Below are positions 16,646 to 25,181 of a DNA stretch of 64,000 nt, piece by piece (the stretch's first letter is position 1; each line of letters starts with the position of its first letter). The translations under genes were made by a program, and so were the position numbers. Source of the stretch: Bacillus_P idriensis_A (GTDB lineage Bacteria; Bacillota; Bacilli; Bacillales; Bacillaceae); NCBI RefSeq assembly GCF_050483325.1, contig NZ_JBCMYF010000032.1:1-64000 (forward strand), read 5' to 3'. The notes below the pieces were generated by a model that saw only the letters and a list, made by a program, of their open reading frames with translations, ran no database searches and had not been told where the DNA came from.

Positions 16646-16713
16646 TTGTTTGAGAGAGGAAGGTGTGAATATTCAGAGCCGGCTAAAACCCGCTTGCTGA
16701 AACAAAAATATAA

Positions 16714-16777
16714 TCCTTCGATTTTTCAAAAACCGTTCGTAATATCAGACAAAAATTTAAAAATCGGGGTGTTTTTT
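16714..16777 (+). promoter_or_regulatory. Candidate hairpin that masks the glnA ribosome site or ends transcription
   Basis: CGATTTTT (16719-16726) can pair with AAAAATCG (16759-16766). The 3' arm touches the GGGGTG ribosome site of glnA, and TGTTTTTT follows. The structure could act as a weak terminator or hide the ribosome site. It is AT-rich and may be unstable. Confidence 0.4.
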
Positions 16778-18115
16778 ATGTTGACCATTTTAGATACGTT
16801 AAGTGAAATTAAGGCAGAAATAGCAGAAAAGCATGTAGAATTGCTGCACCTTCAGTTTGTTGATCTTGAAGGGAATTTAAAGCATGTCACCATTACAGCT
16901 GATCAGATTGATGAGGCCGTTGAAGGTAAAATGATGTTTGACGGGTCGTCAATCATGGGATTCTGTCCGATTCATCAGTCCGACCTATATTTAAAGCCTG
17001 ATTTAAACACATTTGCCATCATTCCCTGGTCAGTTGAGGAAAAGTATGCGGAGGCAAGGTTTCTTTGCAGCATACACAATCCGGATATGACTCCTTATGA
17101 AGGAGATCCGAGATTTGTGCTGCAGCAGGCAATGAAAAGAGCAAAATCACTCGGTTATTCCATCAGCATCGGACCCGAATTGGAATTCTTTCTCTTTAAG
17201 ACCGATGAGAACGGAAACCCAACAACAAATCCGCATGATCTGGGAGGCTATTTCGAGCCCGCTCATGATTTAGGTGAAAAAGTGAGGCTTGAGATCTACC
17301 GGACTTTAAAAGCAATGGGCTTCAAAATTGAAGCCTCACACCATGAAGTAGCAAACGGCCAGCATGAAATCAACTTCCGTTTTAACGATGCCCTGACTTC
17401 TGCCGATAATGCAACGACTTATAAATGGGTTGTTAAAAATGTCGCAAAGCAATTTAATCTGCATGCTTCTTTTATGCCTAAACCGGTTCAAGGAATAAAC
17501 GGCTCAGGCATGCACGTTAACATCTCGCTGCTCAAGGATGGGGAAAATACGTTTTATGACGAAAATGATGAAATGCAGCTTTCAATTGAAGCCTACTACT
17601 TTATCAATGGCATACTGACCTATATTGGAGAAGTGACCGCCATCACGAACCCGATTGTTAATTCGTACAAGCGGCTTGTTCCTGGCTTTGAAGCTCCCTG
17701 CTATATTGCCTGGTCAACCTCAAACCGTTCAACCTTAATTCGCATACCGGCAAAAAGAGGGGCTGCAACACGCATTGAAGTGAGGCATCCAGATCCAAGC
17801 GCCAATCCATATCTTGCTTATGCCGCTATTGCCGAAGCCGGAATGGCAGGCATTGCCTTATCAGAATTCCCAAAAGCAGCTGTTCATGATGACATATTCA
17901 GCATGACAGAATCAGAGCGGCTTGAAAAAGGCATCAAGCATCTGCCAGATAACCTAGAAACAGCACTGGATTTGCTGGAAAACGGCCCTCTTGCAAAAAT
18001 GGTTCTCGGACCGCACGTTTTCCGTCAATTTCTTCTTCATAAAAGGGCTGAATGGCACGAATACAGAAATACCGTACATTTATGGGAAATTGAACGTTAT
18101 CAGATGAAATTTTAA
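16778..18115 (+). CDS. glnA: Glutamine synthetase (type I), c-di-AMP-controlled paralog
   Basis: The 445-residue enzyme makes glutamine from glutamate, ammonia and ATP. Type I signatures are present: MFDGSSIMGF near the N-terminus, the metal-site glutamates in GPELEFFLF, NGSGMHVNIS, NSYKRLVPGFEAP and RIPAKRGAATRIEVRHPDP. The ATG at 16778 has GGGGTG upstream and fits the family length; an extended frame to 16646 runs back into the leader. No glnR is adjacent, so this is probably not the housekeeping glnRA copy. The riboswitch links glutamine synthesis, and so the glutamate pool, to c-di-AMP and K+. Confidence 0.93.
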   Translation: MLTILDTLSEIKAEIAEKHVELLHLQFVDLEGNLKHVTITADQIDEAVEGKMMFDGSSIMGFCPIHQSDLYLKPDLNTFAIIPWSVEEKYAEARFLCSIHNPDMTPYEGDPRFVLQQAMKRAKSLGYSISIGPELEFFLFKTDENGNPTTNPHDLGGYFEPAHDLGEKVRLEIYRTLKAMGFKIEASHHEVANGQHEINFRFNDALTSADNATTYKWVVKNVAKQFNLHASFMPKPVQGINGSGMHVNISLLKDGENTFYDENDEMQLSIEAYYFINGILTYIGEVTAITNPIVNSYKRLVPGFEAPCYIAWSTSNRSTLIRIPAKRGAATRIEVRHPDPSANPYLAYAAIAEAGMAGIALSEFPKAAVHDDIFSMTESERLEKGIKHLPDNLETALDLLENGPLAKMVLGPHVFRQFLLHKRAEWHEYRNTVHLWEIERYQMKF

Positions 18116-18131
18116 TTAAGAAGCAAAAAGC

Positions 18132-18159
18132 CCGGTTCACTGTTGAATCGGTTTTTTTT
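18132..18159 (+). terminator. Terminator of glnA
   Basis: CCGGTTCA and TGAATCGG (one G-T pair) around a 4-nt loop are followed by eight T. Confidence 0.85.
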
Positions 18160-18302
18160 GTCCCTTAATTCGTGAAGGGATTCATAATTTCCGGCCAGTT
18201 GGTTAACGTAAGAAAATAAGCTTATCCGCAAAGTGAGCGGACTGATTATTTTTTCAATATACTTTTTTGAGAGTGTTATTCTCAACTGCTGGAGGATCCT
18301 GT

Positions 18303-19688
18303 ATGAATTCCCTTTTCAGAAAAAAATCAATTACCGACCTGCTCGCCCAAAGTCAGCAAAGGTCGCTTGACCGCACGATGGGTGCGACTGATTTAACCTT
18401 GCTCGGAATAGGAGCCATTGTAGGTACAGGCATTTTTGTTCTGACAGGAGTGGTTGCTGCAGAAGCTGCGGGCCCTGCACTCATTCTGTCTTTTGTCCTG
18501 TCCGGTATTGCATGTGCACTTGCTGCCTTTTGTTATGCCGAGTTCGCTTCCTCCGTGCCGATTTCAGGGAGCGTGTATACCTATACATATGCAACACTTG
18601 GAGAGCTTTTTGCTTTTTTAATCGGGTGGGACCTGATGCTTGAATATCTGCTTGCCACTTCTGCTGTTGCAACCGGCTGGTCTGCTTACTTTCAATCACT
18701 GCTCGCAGGTTTCGGACTGGACCTGCCCAAGGCAATTACCTCCGCTCCCGGCGCCGGAAAAGGCGGATTGATTGATTTGCCTGCCGTGTTAATTATTTTC
18801 TTCATTACTGCCCTATTATCAAAAGGCATTAAGGAAAGTACACGTGTCAACAATATCATGGTATTTGTCAAGCTTGCTGTCATAGTAGCCTTCATCATTG
18901 CCGGCATCTGGTATGTAAAGCCTGCTAACTGGACGCCGTTTGTTCCATTTGGCTTTGATGGGATTGTAACTGGTGCTGCAACAGTTTTCTTTGCTTACAT
19001 AGGTTTTGATGCAGTGGCTACCGCCGCAGAAGAGGTAAAAAGACCCCAGCGTGACGTTCCGATCGGCATTATTTCTTCCCTTACTGTTTGTACGATTCTC
19101 TACATAGCTGTATCCCTTATTTTAACCGGCATGGTTCCATATACTGAGCTCAATGTGGCTGATCCCGTATCGTTTGCCCTGCATTATGTCGGACAAAATA
19201 CTCTTGCAGGTTTTGTATCTGTTGGCGCAATAGCAGGGATTACTACTGTTCTGCTCGTAATGATGTATGCTCAGGTCCGCATTTCGTTTGCCATGAGCAG
19301 GGACGGTTTGCTCCCAAGTGTTTTATCAAGTGTTCACTCCGCATTTAAAACGCCTTTTAAAAATACGTGGATTACTGGTTTAGTTGCAGCGGCGATTGCA
19401 GGATTTGTAGATTTAACAACCCTTGCCCACCTCGTAAATTTAGGGACATTGGCAGCGTTCACACTGATCTCTATCGCTGTAATCGTCTTAAGAAAAACCC
19501 ATCCAAACCTTGAGCGGGCATTCAAGGTGCCATTTGTACCCGTTTTCCCTGCAATCAGCGCATTATTTTGCATTTACTTAATGACCAGCCTCCCTGGCAT
19601 TACATGGACAGCATTCTTTATCTGGATTTCAATAGGGGCTATCATTTACTTTGTTTATGCACGGAAAAACAGCAAGCTTTCAAGATAA
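18303..19688 (+). CDS. APC/CAT-family amino-acid permease (YfnA/YhdG-like)
   Basis: The 461-residue membrane protein has about 12 transmembrane segments. It matches the cationic amino-acid transporter branch: LLGIGAIVGTGIFVLTG in segment 1 and AYIGFDAVATAAEEVKRPQRD in segment 6. The ATG at 18303 follows GGAGGAT with 6-bp spacing. It is separated from glnA by a terminator, and another weak hairpin (about 18214-18256, TCCGC with GCGGA, then T-rich) lies in its leader. It therefore probably has its own promoter. The substrate cannot be fixed from sequence. Confidence 0.9.
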   Translation: MNSLFRKKSITDLLAQSQQRSLDRTMGATDLTLLGIGAIVGTGIFVLTGVVAAEAAGPALILSFVLSGIACALAAFCYAEFASSVPISGSVYTYTYATLGELFAFLIGWDLMLEYLLATSAVATGWSAYFQSLLAGFGLDLPKAITSAPGAGKGGLIDLPAVLIIFFITALLSKGIKESTRVNNIMVFVKLAVIVAFIIAGIWYVKPANWTPFVPFGFDGIVTGAATVFFAYIGFDAVATAAEEVKRPQRDVPIGIISSLTVCTILYIAVSLILTGMVPYTELNVADPVSFALHYVGQNTLAGFVSVGAIAGITTVLLVMMYAQVRISFAMSRDGLLPSVLSSVHSAFKTPFKNTWITGLVAAAIAGFVDLTTLAHLVNLGTLAAFTLISIAVIVLRKTHPNLERAFKVPFVPVFPAISALFCIYLMTSLPGITWTAFFIWISIGAIIYFVYARKNSKLSR

Positions 19689-19754
19689 GAGAAGCAGAAG
19701 CACCTTGGTAAGTTCTTAAATTGAATCAAGACAGCATTATGTTTGTTTTGACAT

Positions 19755-19795
19755 AAAAAAATCCTTCCTTAAATGACTGGAGCAAGGATTTTTTT
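19755..19795. terminator. Bidirectional terminator between the permease and DacF-like genes
   Basis: AAAAAATCCTT and AAGGATTTTTT flank an 18-nt loop between convergent genes; the right arm reaches the stop codon of the carboxypeptidase gene. Confidence 0.88.
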
Positions 19796-20972
19796 ATGAT
19801 CTTCTTACTTGCCTGAAGAAATACCCGACAAGAAGAAAAGCAACAGCAAATGAAGCAATGACAATAAATTTCAGGTGATCATGCAGCATGCTTTGGCCAA
19901 GCGATGGCTCTACAGCTGGAACTGCTTGTTTCACCACGTTTTTGGCAACTGCTGCTTCAGGTTTTAATTTATGAGTGGCAAGCTCTCTGCCATCCTCTCC
20001 TTCAACAGCAAGCAGTCCATCTAAATCGACATCTGCTGAAATGCTTTCATTATTTTTTTTTGCATAAAAAAGAGGTTCGCTCAGTGTAAACTTTTGCCCG
20101 CTCTGATCTTTAAAGGCTGTACCTTCTGAAATAAATTCAGATGTAAAATGATTAAAGCCAAAATCCATTAATTTCACGGTATCTTTATATGACATTCGGT
20201 CTGTTTTAGCATTCAGCACAATCGCAATCAGACTGATATTCTCTCTTTCAGCAAGAGTGGATAAAGTAAAGCCTGATTGGCTGACATAGCCGTTCTTTCC
20301 GCCAACCATACCCTCATACGGTGTTACTTTAAGAAGCTTGTGATGATTATGAAGCGTTGTATCCCATGTTTCTCCGTCCCATTTCAATTCTTCTGTTGAA
20401 AATATCTCTCTGAATATATCATTTTGTGAAGCGTACTGAGTCAATTTCGCAAGATCTTCAGCAGTCGTTACATGTTCAGGATCAAAAAGGCCGTGCGGGT
20501 TGGTGAAATTGGTGTGCCGAAGTCCTGCTTTTGACTTTAGAAATGCTGTCATTTCCGCAGAAAAGGTCTCCGTATCACCGCTGATATGTTCAGCAATCGC
20601 CACGCCTGCATCATTTCCTGAATTGATCATCAGGCCCTGGATGAGCTTTTTCATGGGAACCTGCTCGCCTTCTTCAAGGTAAACTCTTGTTCCATCAACA
20701 CTTCTGGCATTTTTGCTTACTGTCACAATATCGTCCATATTCCCATTTTCAATCGCATAGATAGCTGTAGCCATCTTCGTTACACTTGCAGGGTACATGA
20801 CGGAGTCACTGTTTTTTGAGTAGAGGATCTGACCTGATGCAGCATCAATCAATACGGCTGATTCACTCTGAATGTCCGGCTCTTCTAAAGGGAGTTCTTC
20901 AGCAAGCACTTTATATGAAAATAATGCTGATAAAAACATACATCCTGTAAGGATCAAAGAGGCTTTAATCAT
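19794..20972 (-). CDS. D-alanyl-D-alanine carboxypeptidase (class C PBP, DacF-like)
   Basis: The 392-residue protein has a signal peptide (about residues 1-24), the S11 peptidase motifs SVTK (in YPASVTKMATAIY), SGN (INSGNDAGVAIAEH) and KNG (GGKNGYV), a beta-rich C-terminal domain, and a C-terminal membrane segment (FIVIASFAVAFLLVGYF) followed by basic residues. It trims the terminal D-Ala from peptidoglycan stem peptides at the outer face of the membrane. Length and the C-terminal anchor fit DacF. It is not beside spoIIA, so a sporulation role is open. Confidence 0.93.
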   Translation of the reverse strand: MIKASLILTGCMFLSALFSYKVLAEELPLEEPDIQSESAVLIDAASGQILYSKNSDSVMYPASVTKMATAIYAIENGNMDDIVTVSKNARSVDGTRVYLEEGEQVPMKKLIQGLMINSGNDAGVAIAEHISGDTETFSAEMTAFLKSKAGLRHTNFTNPHGLFDPEHVTTAEDLAKLTQYASQNDIFREIFSTEELKWDGETWDTTLHNHHKLLKVTPYEGMVGGKNGYVSQSGFTLSTLAERENISLIAIVLNAKTDRMSYKDTVKLMDFGFNHFTSEFISEGTAFKDQSGQKFTLSEPLFYAKKNNESISADVDLDGLLAVEGEDGRELATHKLKPEAAVAKNVVKQAVPAVEPSLGQSMLHDHLKFIVIASFAVAFLLVGYFFRQVRRS

Positions 20973-21000
20973 ATTATAAAATCTCCTGTATAGTTGTTAG

Positions 21001-21030
21001 ATTATAATTCTATATTCAATCCGTATACAA
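21001..21030 (-). promoter_or_regulatory. Promoter of the carboxypeptidase gene
   Basis: TTGTAT and a perfect TATAAT are separated by 18 bp on the minus strand, about 30 bp before the start codon. Confidence 0.6.
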
Positions 21031-21094
21031 GCATAACAGGAAGGAATAAAGTGTGACAATGTCAAGATATAGAAATCGGTGTATATTCTTGCAT

Positions 21095-21140
21095 TTGACT
21101 TTCATTTTCTCCCGAATTATAATGAACTGACGAACGTCAG
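21095..21140 (+). promoter_or_regulatory. Promoter and TetR operator
   Basis: TTGACT and TATAAT are 17 bp apart (21095-21123). Just downstream lies CTGACGAACGTCAG (21127-21140), a palindrome with 6-bp arms over the likely transcription start. This is the standard layout for autorepression by the TetR protein encoded next. Confidence 0.8.
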
Positions 21141-21154
21141 GAAGGAGAAAATAA

Positions 21155-21736
21155 ATGACATCAGATCAAATAAAAGAAGCCGCTGTACGCAATTTTGCAG
21201 CGCATGGATATGAGGGGGCATCATTAGCTGCAATCGCAAATGAAGTCGGCATCAAAAAACAATCCATCTATACTCATTTCAAAAGCAAGGATGAACTTTT
21301 TCTTACTGTCATGACTGAGGTCCTTGAAAACGAACTTGAGTATATAAAAAACTACTTTGTCTTCTCAACTTCCGATTCCTTAAAAGAATCGCTTTATCAT
21401 TATCTGTCAGAATATATCAGCCGCTATGAAAATGACGATCAAACAAAGTTCATGCTCAGGATCAGTTTTTTGCCGCCAGTTCATCTCTATGATGAAGTGA
21501 TGAAGAAAGTGTACACCTACTTGGATACTTTTGAAGAGCTGCTTACACCCATCTTCAATGATCAAAAAGTTATATCAATAAATCAATCAGATGCAGTGAT
21601 AGCCTATATGGGACTTGTTGATGCCGTACTGGTTGAAATCCTATACGGCGGTGCAGAACGATTTAAAAAGAGATTAGATGGGTGTTTTAGCGTTTATTGG
21701 AACGGAATTACCTCTCAGAAAGGAAGAACATCATGA
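21155..21736 (+). CDS. yvdT: TetR-family regulator of an SMR efflux pair (YvdT-like)
   Basis: The 193-residue protein has an N-terminal helix-turn-helix (ASLAAIANEVGIKKQSIYTHF, about residues 25-45) and an unrelated C-terminal ligand domain. It probably represses its own operon through the palindrome at 21127-21140. Its stop overlaps the ATG of the next gene (ATGA), so it is the first gene of the efflux operon. The TetR-SMR-SMR order matches B. subtilis yvdT-yvdS-yvdR. Confidence 0.88.
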   Translation: MTSDQIKEAAVRNFAAHGYEGASLAAIANEVGIKKQSIYTHFKSKDELFLTVMTEVLENELEYIKNYFVFSTSDSLKESLYHYLSEYISRYENDDQTKFMLRISFLPPVHLYDEVMKKVYTYLDTFEELLTPIFNDQKVISINQSDAVIAYMGLVDAVLVEILYGGAERFKKRLDGCFSVYWNGITSQKGRTS

Positions 21737-22071
21737 ATCGTGACTGGATAAACGTTTTTTTAGCCGGATTCATTGAAGTGATCTGGGTGGCGGGATTAAA
21801 ATACTCAGATATCTGGTATGAATGGCTTATAACCATTATTACGATATGTGTCAGTTTTTATTTGCTTATCGGCGCAACTAAAAGACTGCCGGTGAGCACA
21901 GTTTACGCAGTCTTTACAGGACTTGGCGCTGCTGGAACCGTTATTTCAGAAATTCTCTTTTTTAACGAGCCATTTCAGCTGATCAAAATTTTGTTAATCA
22001 TCGTCTTAGTTGGCGGTGTCATTGGATTAAAAACATTGTCTGATGATAAAAAAGAGGAGGCTGCAAACTGA
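21733..22071 (+). CDS. yvdS: Small multidrug resistance (SMR) protein, first subunit
   Basis: The 112-residue protein has four transmembrane helices and the SMR glutamate in helix 1 (FLAGFIEVIWVAGLKYS). SMR pairs form asymmetric dimers that exchange cationic drugs or guanidinium-like compounds for protons. The ATG at 21733, after AAGGAAGAA, overlaps the tetR stop; the longer frame to 21697 is coding for TetR. The next subunit overlaps by one base. Confidence 0.88.
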   Translation: MNRDWINVFLAGFIEVIWVAGLKYSDIWYEWLITIITICVSFYLLIGATKRLPVSTVYAVFTGLGAAGTVISEILFFNEPFQLIKILLIIVLVGGVIGLKTLSDDKKEEAAN

Positions 22072-22385
22072 TGGACTGGATTTTACTGATAACAGCAGGC
22101 TTATTTGAAGTTGTCGGAGTCATCGGAATCAACAAAATGAAAGATTCTAAAGGAATCGTTCCCTTGCTGATCATGATTGCAGGCTTTTCATTCAGCTTTC
22201 TTCTATTAAATCAATCTCTGCAAACCATTTCACTTGGAACGGCATATTCTGTCTGGACAGGAATTGGATCTGCAGGAAGCGCACTTGTAGGTATTTTATT
22301 TTACGGAGATTCAAGCAGCTGGAAAAGAATCCTTTTTATCAGCATGATCATTTCAGCTACAGTTGGATTGAAACTTGTTTCCTAA
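22071..22385 (+). CDS. yvdR: Small multidrug resistance (SMR) protein, second subunit
   Basis: The 104-residue protein has four transmembrane helices with the helix-1 glutamate (ITAGLFEVVGVIGINKM) and the helix-3 tract LGTAYSVWTGIGSAGSALVG typical of SMR proteins. It overlaps the preceding gene by one base and should form a heterodimer with its product. Confidence 0.88.
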   Translation: MDWILLITAGLFEVVGVIGINKMKDSKGIVPLLIMIAGFSFSFLLLNQSLQTISLGTAYSVWTGIGSAGSALVGILFYGDSSSWKRILFISMIISATVGLKLVS

Positions 22386-22397
22386 GGAGTTTTCATT

Positions 22398-23306
22398 GTG
22401 AGCCATTTATTTAAATATTCATTTCTTGTTCTGGTCGGAGCATGCAGCTACGGTGTTATTTCTACCATAATAAAAATTGCCTATATGCACGGATTTACAG
22501 TGAACGAAGTGATTGGAAGCCAATATTTGTTCGGTTTTTTCATGTTTTTGATCTGTGTGACCCTTTTTTCACGAAAAAAAGTTTCCTTTAAGCAGGCGGC
22601 TGTTCTAATGATTACAGGAACCACTACCAGTTTGACCGGTATTTTTTACGGGAAATCTCTTGAGACGGTTCCCGCATCTATTGCCATTATCCTTTTGTTT
22701 CAATTTACTTGGATTGGAATTGTCATTGAGACAATCGCTGTGAAAAAGCTGCCGGGTCCTGATAAGGTGCTTGCTGCAGGCATTCTTTTAATAGGCACAT
22801 TACTTTCGGGAAACCTTTTTGGACATGGTGCACTAAACCTGAGTGATCCTGGAATCATATGGGGACTCTTGTCTGCCGTTTCCTTTTCCCTGTTCATTTT
22901 TGCAAGCGGAAGAGTGGCTGCCGAACTGCCCTCTTTAAACCGGAGTTTGTTTATGTCATTAGGTGCAGCACTCTTTTTATTAATCGTCTTCACACCTGAT
23001 TTTCTGACTAATGGCTCCATGCAGTCAGGATTATGGATATACGCATTGCTTCTGGGCTTTTTTGGCGTATTCATACCCGTTGTATTGTTTTCAATTGGAA
23101 CTCCTAAGATTGGTTCAGGCATTGCAACGATTTTAGGCGCGGCTGAACTGCCGACGGCCATTCTCTGCTCTGTCCTTATCTTAAAAGAGCATGTTACGCT
23201 TATGCAGACAGCCGGCATCGGCATGATCCTTGTTGGAATTATAACTCCTCAGCTTTATCATTTTCTAAAACAAAAGCAGCTTGGGAAGGGAAGCATTTCT
23301 TCGTAA
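22398..23306 (+). CDS. DMT-superfamily transporter (EamA type)
   Basis: The 302-residue protein has about ten transmembrane segments in two EamA halves; the second half carries GSGIATILGAAELPTAILCS. A GTG start follows AAGGAG, 12 bp after the second SMR gene, so it is probably the fourth gene of the TetR-controlled operon. The substrate is unknown; a metabolite or drug exporter is likely. Confidence 0.85.
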   Translation: MSHLFKYSFLVLVGACSYGVISTIIKIAYMHGFTVNEVIGSQYLFGFFMFLICVTLFSRKKVSFKQAAVLMITGTTTSLTGIFYGKSLETVPASIAIILLFQFTWIGIVIETIAVKKLPGPDKVLAAGILLIGTLLSGNLFGHGALNLSDPGIIWGLLSAVSFSLFIFASGRVAAELPSLNRSLFMSLGAALFLLIVFTPDFLTNGSMQSGLWIYALLLGFFGVFIPVVLFSIGTPKIGSGIATILGAAELPTAILCSVLILKEHVTLMQTAGIGMILVGIITPQLYHFLKQKQLGKGSISS

Positions 23307-23309
23307 AAG

Positions 23310-23350
23310 AAAAAGAGGGGGATCGTTAAAAAACGTTCCCACTCTTTTTT
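23310..23350. terminator. Bidirectional terminator between the DMT transporter and flavoprotein genes
   Basis: AAAAGAGGGGGATCGTT pairs imperfectly with AACGTTCCCACTCTTTT around a short A-rich loop between convergent genes. Confidence 0.85.
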
Positions 23351-23352
23351 AG

Positions 23353-23871
23353 TTATGCTTTAAGATGTGAAATAAGCTTTTCAGCAGTTTCATTTAATTG
23401 TTCCTGAGTCAGAAAACGAACGCCATGCGTGATAAAAGCCGGGAGAAAACGCATCCCTGTCAGGTTAGCCATTGCCTGAAAAGGCTTTGTCAGTTCACTC
23501 ATGCTGTACTCGTTGTAGCCTCCTGCTTGATAGGCCGCTTCCGGTCCTCCGGTTGACATTGCTAAAACAAACTCTTTGCCATGAAGTTTTGTTCCTTCAG
23601 AGCCATATGCCCATCCATATGAAAGCACAACATCCTGCCACTCTTTTAGTAAAGACGGGCTGCTGTACCAATAAAACGGAAATTGAAAAACGATTTTATC
23701 ATGCTCCAATAGCATTTTCTGTTCTCGTTCAACATCTATCTTAAAATCCGGGTATTCATGATAAAGATCATGAACCGTTACATCACTTTCACTGCGGAGT
23801 CTTTCCATCCACGTTTTGTTTACTGCTGAATTTTCAAGGTTTGGGTGAGCTGTTATAACCAATATTTTCAT
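23353..23871 (-). CDS. NAD(P)H-dependent flavin oxidoreductase (flavodoxin-like fold)
   Basis: The 172-residue protein is of the NQO/MdaB/YwrO type: MKILVITAHPNLENSAVN binds FMN phosphate, and FQFPFYWYSSPSLLKEWQD and GYTEYS-like segments line the flavin. It probably reduces quinones or related electrophiles in the cytoplasm. The ATG at 23871 follows AAAGGAG. A perfect palindrome (TTGTATATACAA) lies 24 bp upstream and similar sites flank the adjacent marR gene, so the pair is probably induced by electrophiles or quinones. Confidence 0.88.
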   Translation of the reverse strand: MKILVITAHPNLENSAVNKTWMERLRSESDVTVHDLYHEYPDFKIDVEREQKMLLEHDKIVFQFPFYWYSSPSLLKEWQDVVLSYGWAYGSEGTKLHGKEFVLAMSTGGPEAAYQAGGYNEYSMSELTKPFQAMANLTGMRFLPAFITHGVRFLTQEQLNETAEKLISHLKA

Positions 23872-23894
23872 AGGAAAATCTCCTTTTATATTAA

Positions 23895-23906
23895 TTGTAT
23901 ATACAA
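23895..23906. promoter_or_regulatory. Candidate MarR operator before the flavoprotein gene
   Basis: TTGTATATACAA is a perfect 12-bp palindrome just upstream of the start codon and is repeated in variant form at 24069-24092 and 24561-24574. Confidence 0.65.
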
Positions 23907-24068
23907 ATGTATAGTCGAAATTTTTTCTTAAAGAATATGTCAGCTGAAGCATAAGTACTTTCCTCAGCAGTCTTTTGATTGTAAATATACCTGCACAACC
24001 ATCTATTGCCTGTAAATCTTGATGAGGATTGTAAGCTAAACGGCCGTTTCTATCTCTTTACCTCCGTT

Positions 24069-24092
24069 ATTCATTTGTATATGCAAATGAAT
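24069..24092. promoter_or_regulatory. Candidate MarR operator between marR and the flavoprotein gene
   Basis: A 24-bp near-perfect palindrome (ATTCATTTG, TATATG, CAAATGAAT) with 9-bp arms lies in the intergenic gap, about 200 bp upstream of the flavoprotein start. Confidence 0.65.
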
Positions 24093-24105
24093 AAGTAAAA
24101 ATTTT

Positions 24106-24546
24106 TTATCTTTCTTTTTCTAACTTATTGCTCGCTTCATGAAGCATCTTGCTTAAATTCAGGCTGAAATCGCGTCCAAGTACATCAGAATAGTCTTCAA
24201 AAAGATCCTTTAACGAAGCCCGGAACTGGGTGTACACTTTTTCTCCCTCTTCTGTCAGTGAGATAAAGGATTGCTTGCCGTTCATTTTTCGGTTCACAAG
24301 CTGCTGCTTCTCAAGCTTATCAATAAATCTCGTACTGGTTGACGGAGCAATTGACAGCTTTTTGCACAGTTCTTTTTGTGTAATTTCCGGATAAAACTTC
24401 ACAGTCATGATTAAATACAAATAAGAAGGAGCAAGATCTCCAACGTCAAAAACTTGTTCAGCAAGTTTCGTCATATTTCGGGCAAAACGGTTTGCCGTAA
24501 AATAAAGGCAATGAATTAATACTTGTTCTTCTTCATTCACGTTCAT
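24106..24546 (-). CDS. MarR-family regulator
   Basis: The protein is about 146 residues with a winged helix in the middle (ITQKELCKKLSIAPSTSTRF for the recognition part, then KLEKQQLVNRKMNGKQSFISL for the wing) and dimerisation helices at both ends. The start at 24546 has GGA a few bases upstream; earlier in-frame ATGs overlap the palindrome at 24561-24574 and have no ribosome site. That palindrome before its own gene, and two more before the flavoprotein gene, suggest it represses both. Confidence 0.85.
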   Translation of the reverse strand: MNVNEEEQVLIHCLYFTANRFARNMTKLAEQVFDVGDLAPSYLYLIMTVKFYPEITQKELCKKLSIAPSTSTRFIDKLEKQQLVNRKMNGKQSFISLTEEGEKVYTQFRASLKDLFEDYSDVLGRDFSLNLSKMLHEASNKLEKER

Positions 24547-24560
24547 CAGTCCTTTTTTCA

Positions 24561-24574
24561 TTTGCATATACAAA
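24561..24574. promoter_or_regulatory. Candidate MarR operator before marR
   Basis: TTTGCATATACAAA is a near-perfect palindrome 14 bp upstream of the marR start, matching the two other sites. Confidence 0.6.
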
Positions 24575-24582
24575 TTAACACG

Positions 24583-24619
24583 AAAAAAAGCTGAAGTCAA
24601 CTGTATGTGACTTCAGCTT
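24583..24619 (-). terminator. Terminator of the sigma/anti-sigma operon
   Basis: AAGCTGAAGTCA pairs with TGACTTCAGCTT over 12 bp; a T-run follows on the minus strand. It reaches the stop codon of the anti-sigma gene. Confidence 0.9.
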
Positions 24620-25181
24620 ATTCAATTAAAAAAGTCCGCATAGCTTCCGCAGCTTGTTCTTCTGTAACATAAGGTGTATGGAAGTACACTCTTACCCATG
24701 TTTTTTCTTTTGTCTGAACAAAATAGTGATAAGTTTGCGTGGCAGTCATTGTTTTAACATGTTCGAGTATTCTTTCAGCAGGATACTTTAAGTCATTTAT
24801 TTCTTTTTTTTCAAAGATTCCAGGTCCGCTTTCAAGGCTTTGTTTTTCTTCAGGTGCAGCTGGAGCTGCGCCACCTACAATCCTTTCACCTTGTTTAAAA
24901 ATCAGTGTATTTCCGCTTCTTTCTGCACCGATTCCTTCAGGAAGCTGTATGCTGTAGTCCGTTCCCCCATTTCGTGCATCCTCTCCTAATTCACCACTTG
25001 CAAAAAAGTGAGAAAAGATGCCGACTCCGATTAAAAGGACCAATGTGACTGTCAGCTGAAACATCCTGTGCATCACGGCTAGGGAAACTCCTGGCCGTTT
25101 CTCGGAGAGAGCCTTGCTGATTCTCTCACGCTGTTTTGGCGACAATGTTTTTTTGGGAAACCGCAGATTTTCAGGACTCAA
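24618..25181 (-). CDS. Probable membrane-bound anti-sigma factor
   Basis: The 187-residue protein has a basic cytoplasmic N-terminus (about 1-37), one transmembrane helix (FQLTVTLVLLIGVGIFSHFF) and an extracytoplasmic domain of about 120 residues. It overlaps the ECF sigma gene by 11 bp. Layout and position are those of an anti-sigma factor that holds the sigma factor at the membrane, but it has no recognisable zinc (HxxxCxxC) anti-sigma motif, so the assignment rests on context. Confidence 0.7.
   Translation of the reverse strand: MSPENLRFPKKTLSPKQRERISKALSEKRPGVSLAVMHRMFQLTVTLVLLIGVGIFSHFFASGELGEDARNGGTDYSIQLPEGIGAERSGNTLIFKQGERIVGGAAPAAPEEKQSLESGPGIFEKKEINDLKYPAERILEHVKTMTATQTYHYFVQTKEKTWVRVYFHTPYVTEEQAAEAMRTFLIE

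Noticed and set aside
16646..16777. N-terminal extension of glnA
   Set aside because: It would translate leader RNA; the ATG at 16778 has a ribosome site and matches the family start.
18214..18256. Riboswitch or attenuator before the YfnA-like permease
   Set aside because: Only a short TCCGC/GCGGA hairpin with a T-rich tail is visible; no conserved riboswitch blocks are present.
22700..23224. 174-codon minus-strand frame inside the DMT transporter gene
   Set aside because: Antisense shadow of a clear membrane-protein gene.
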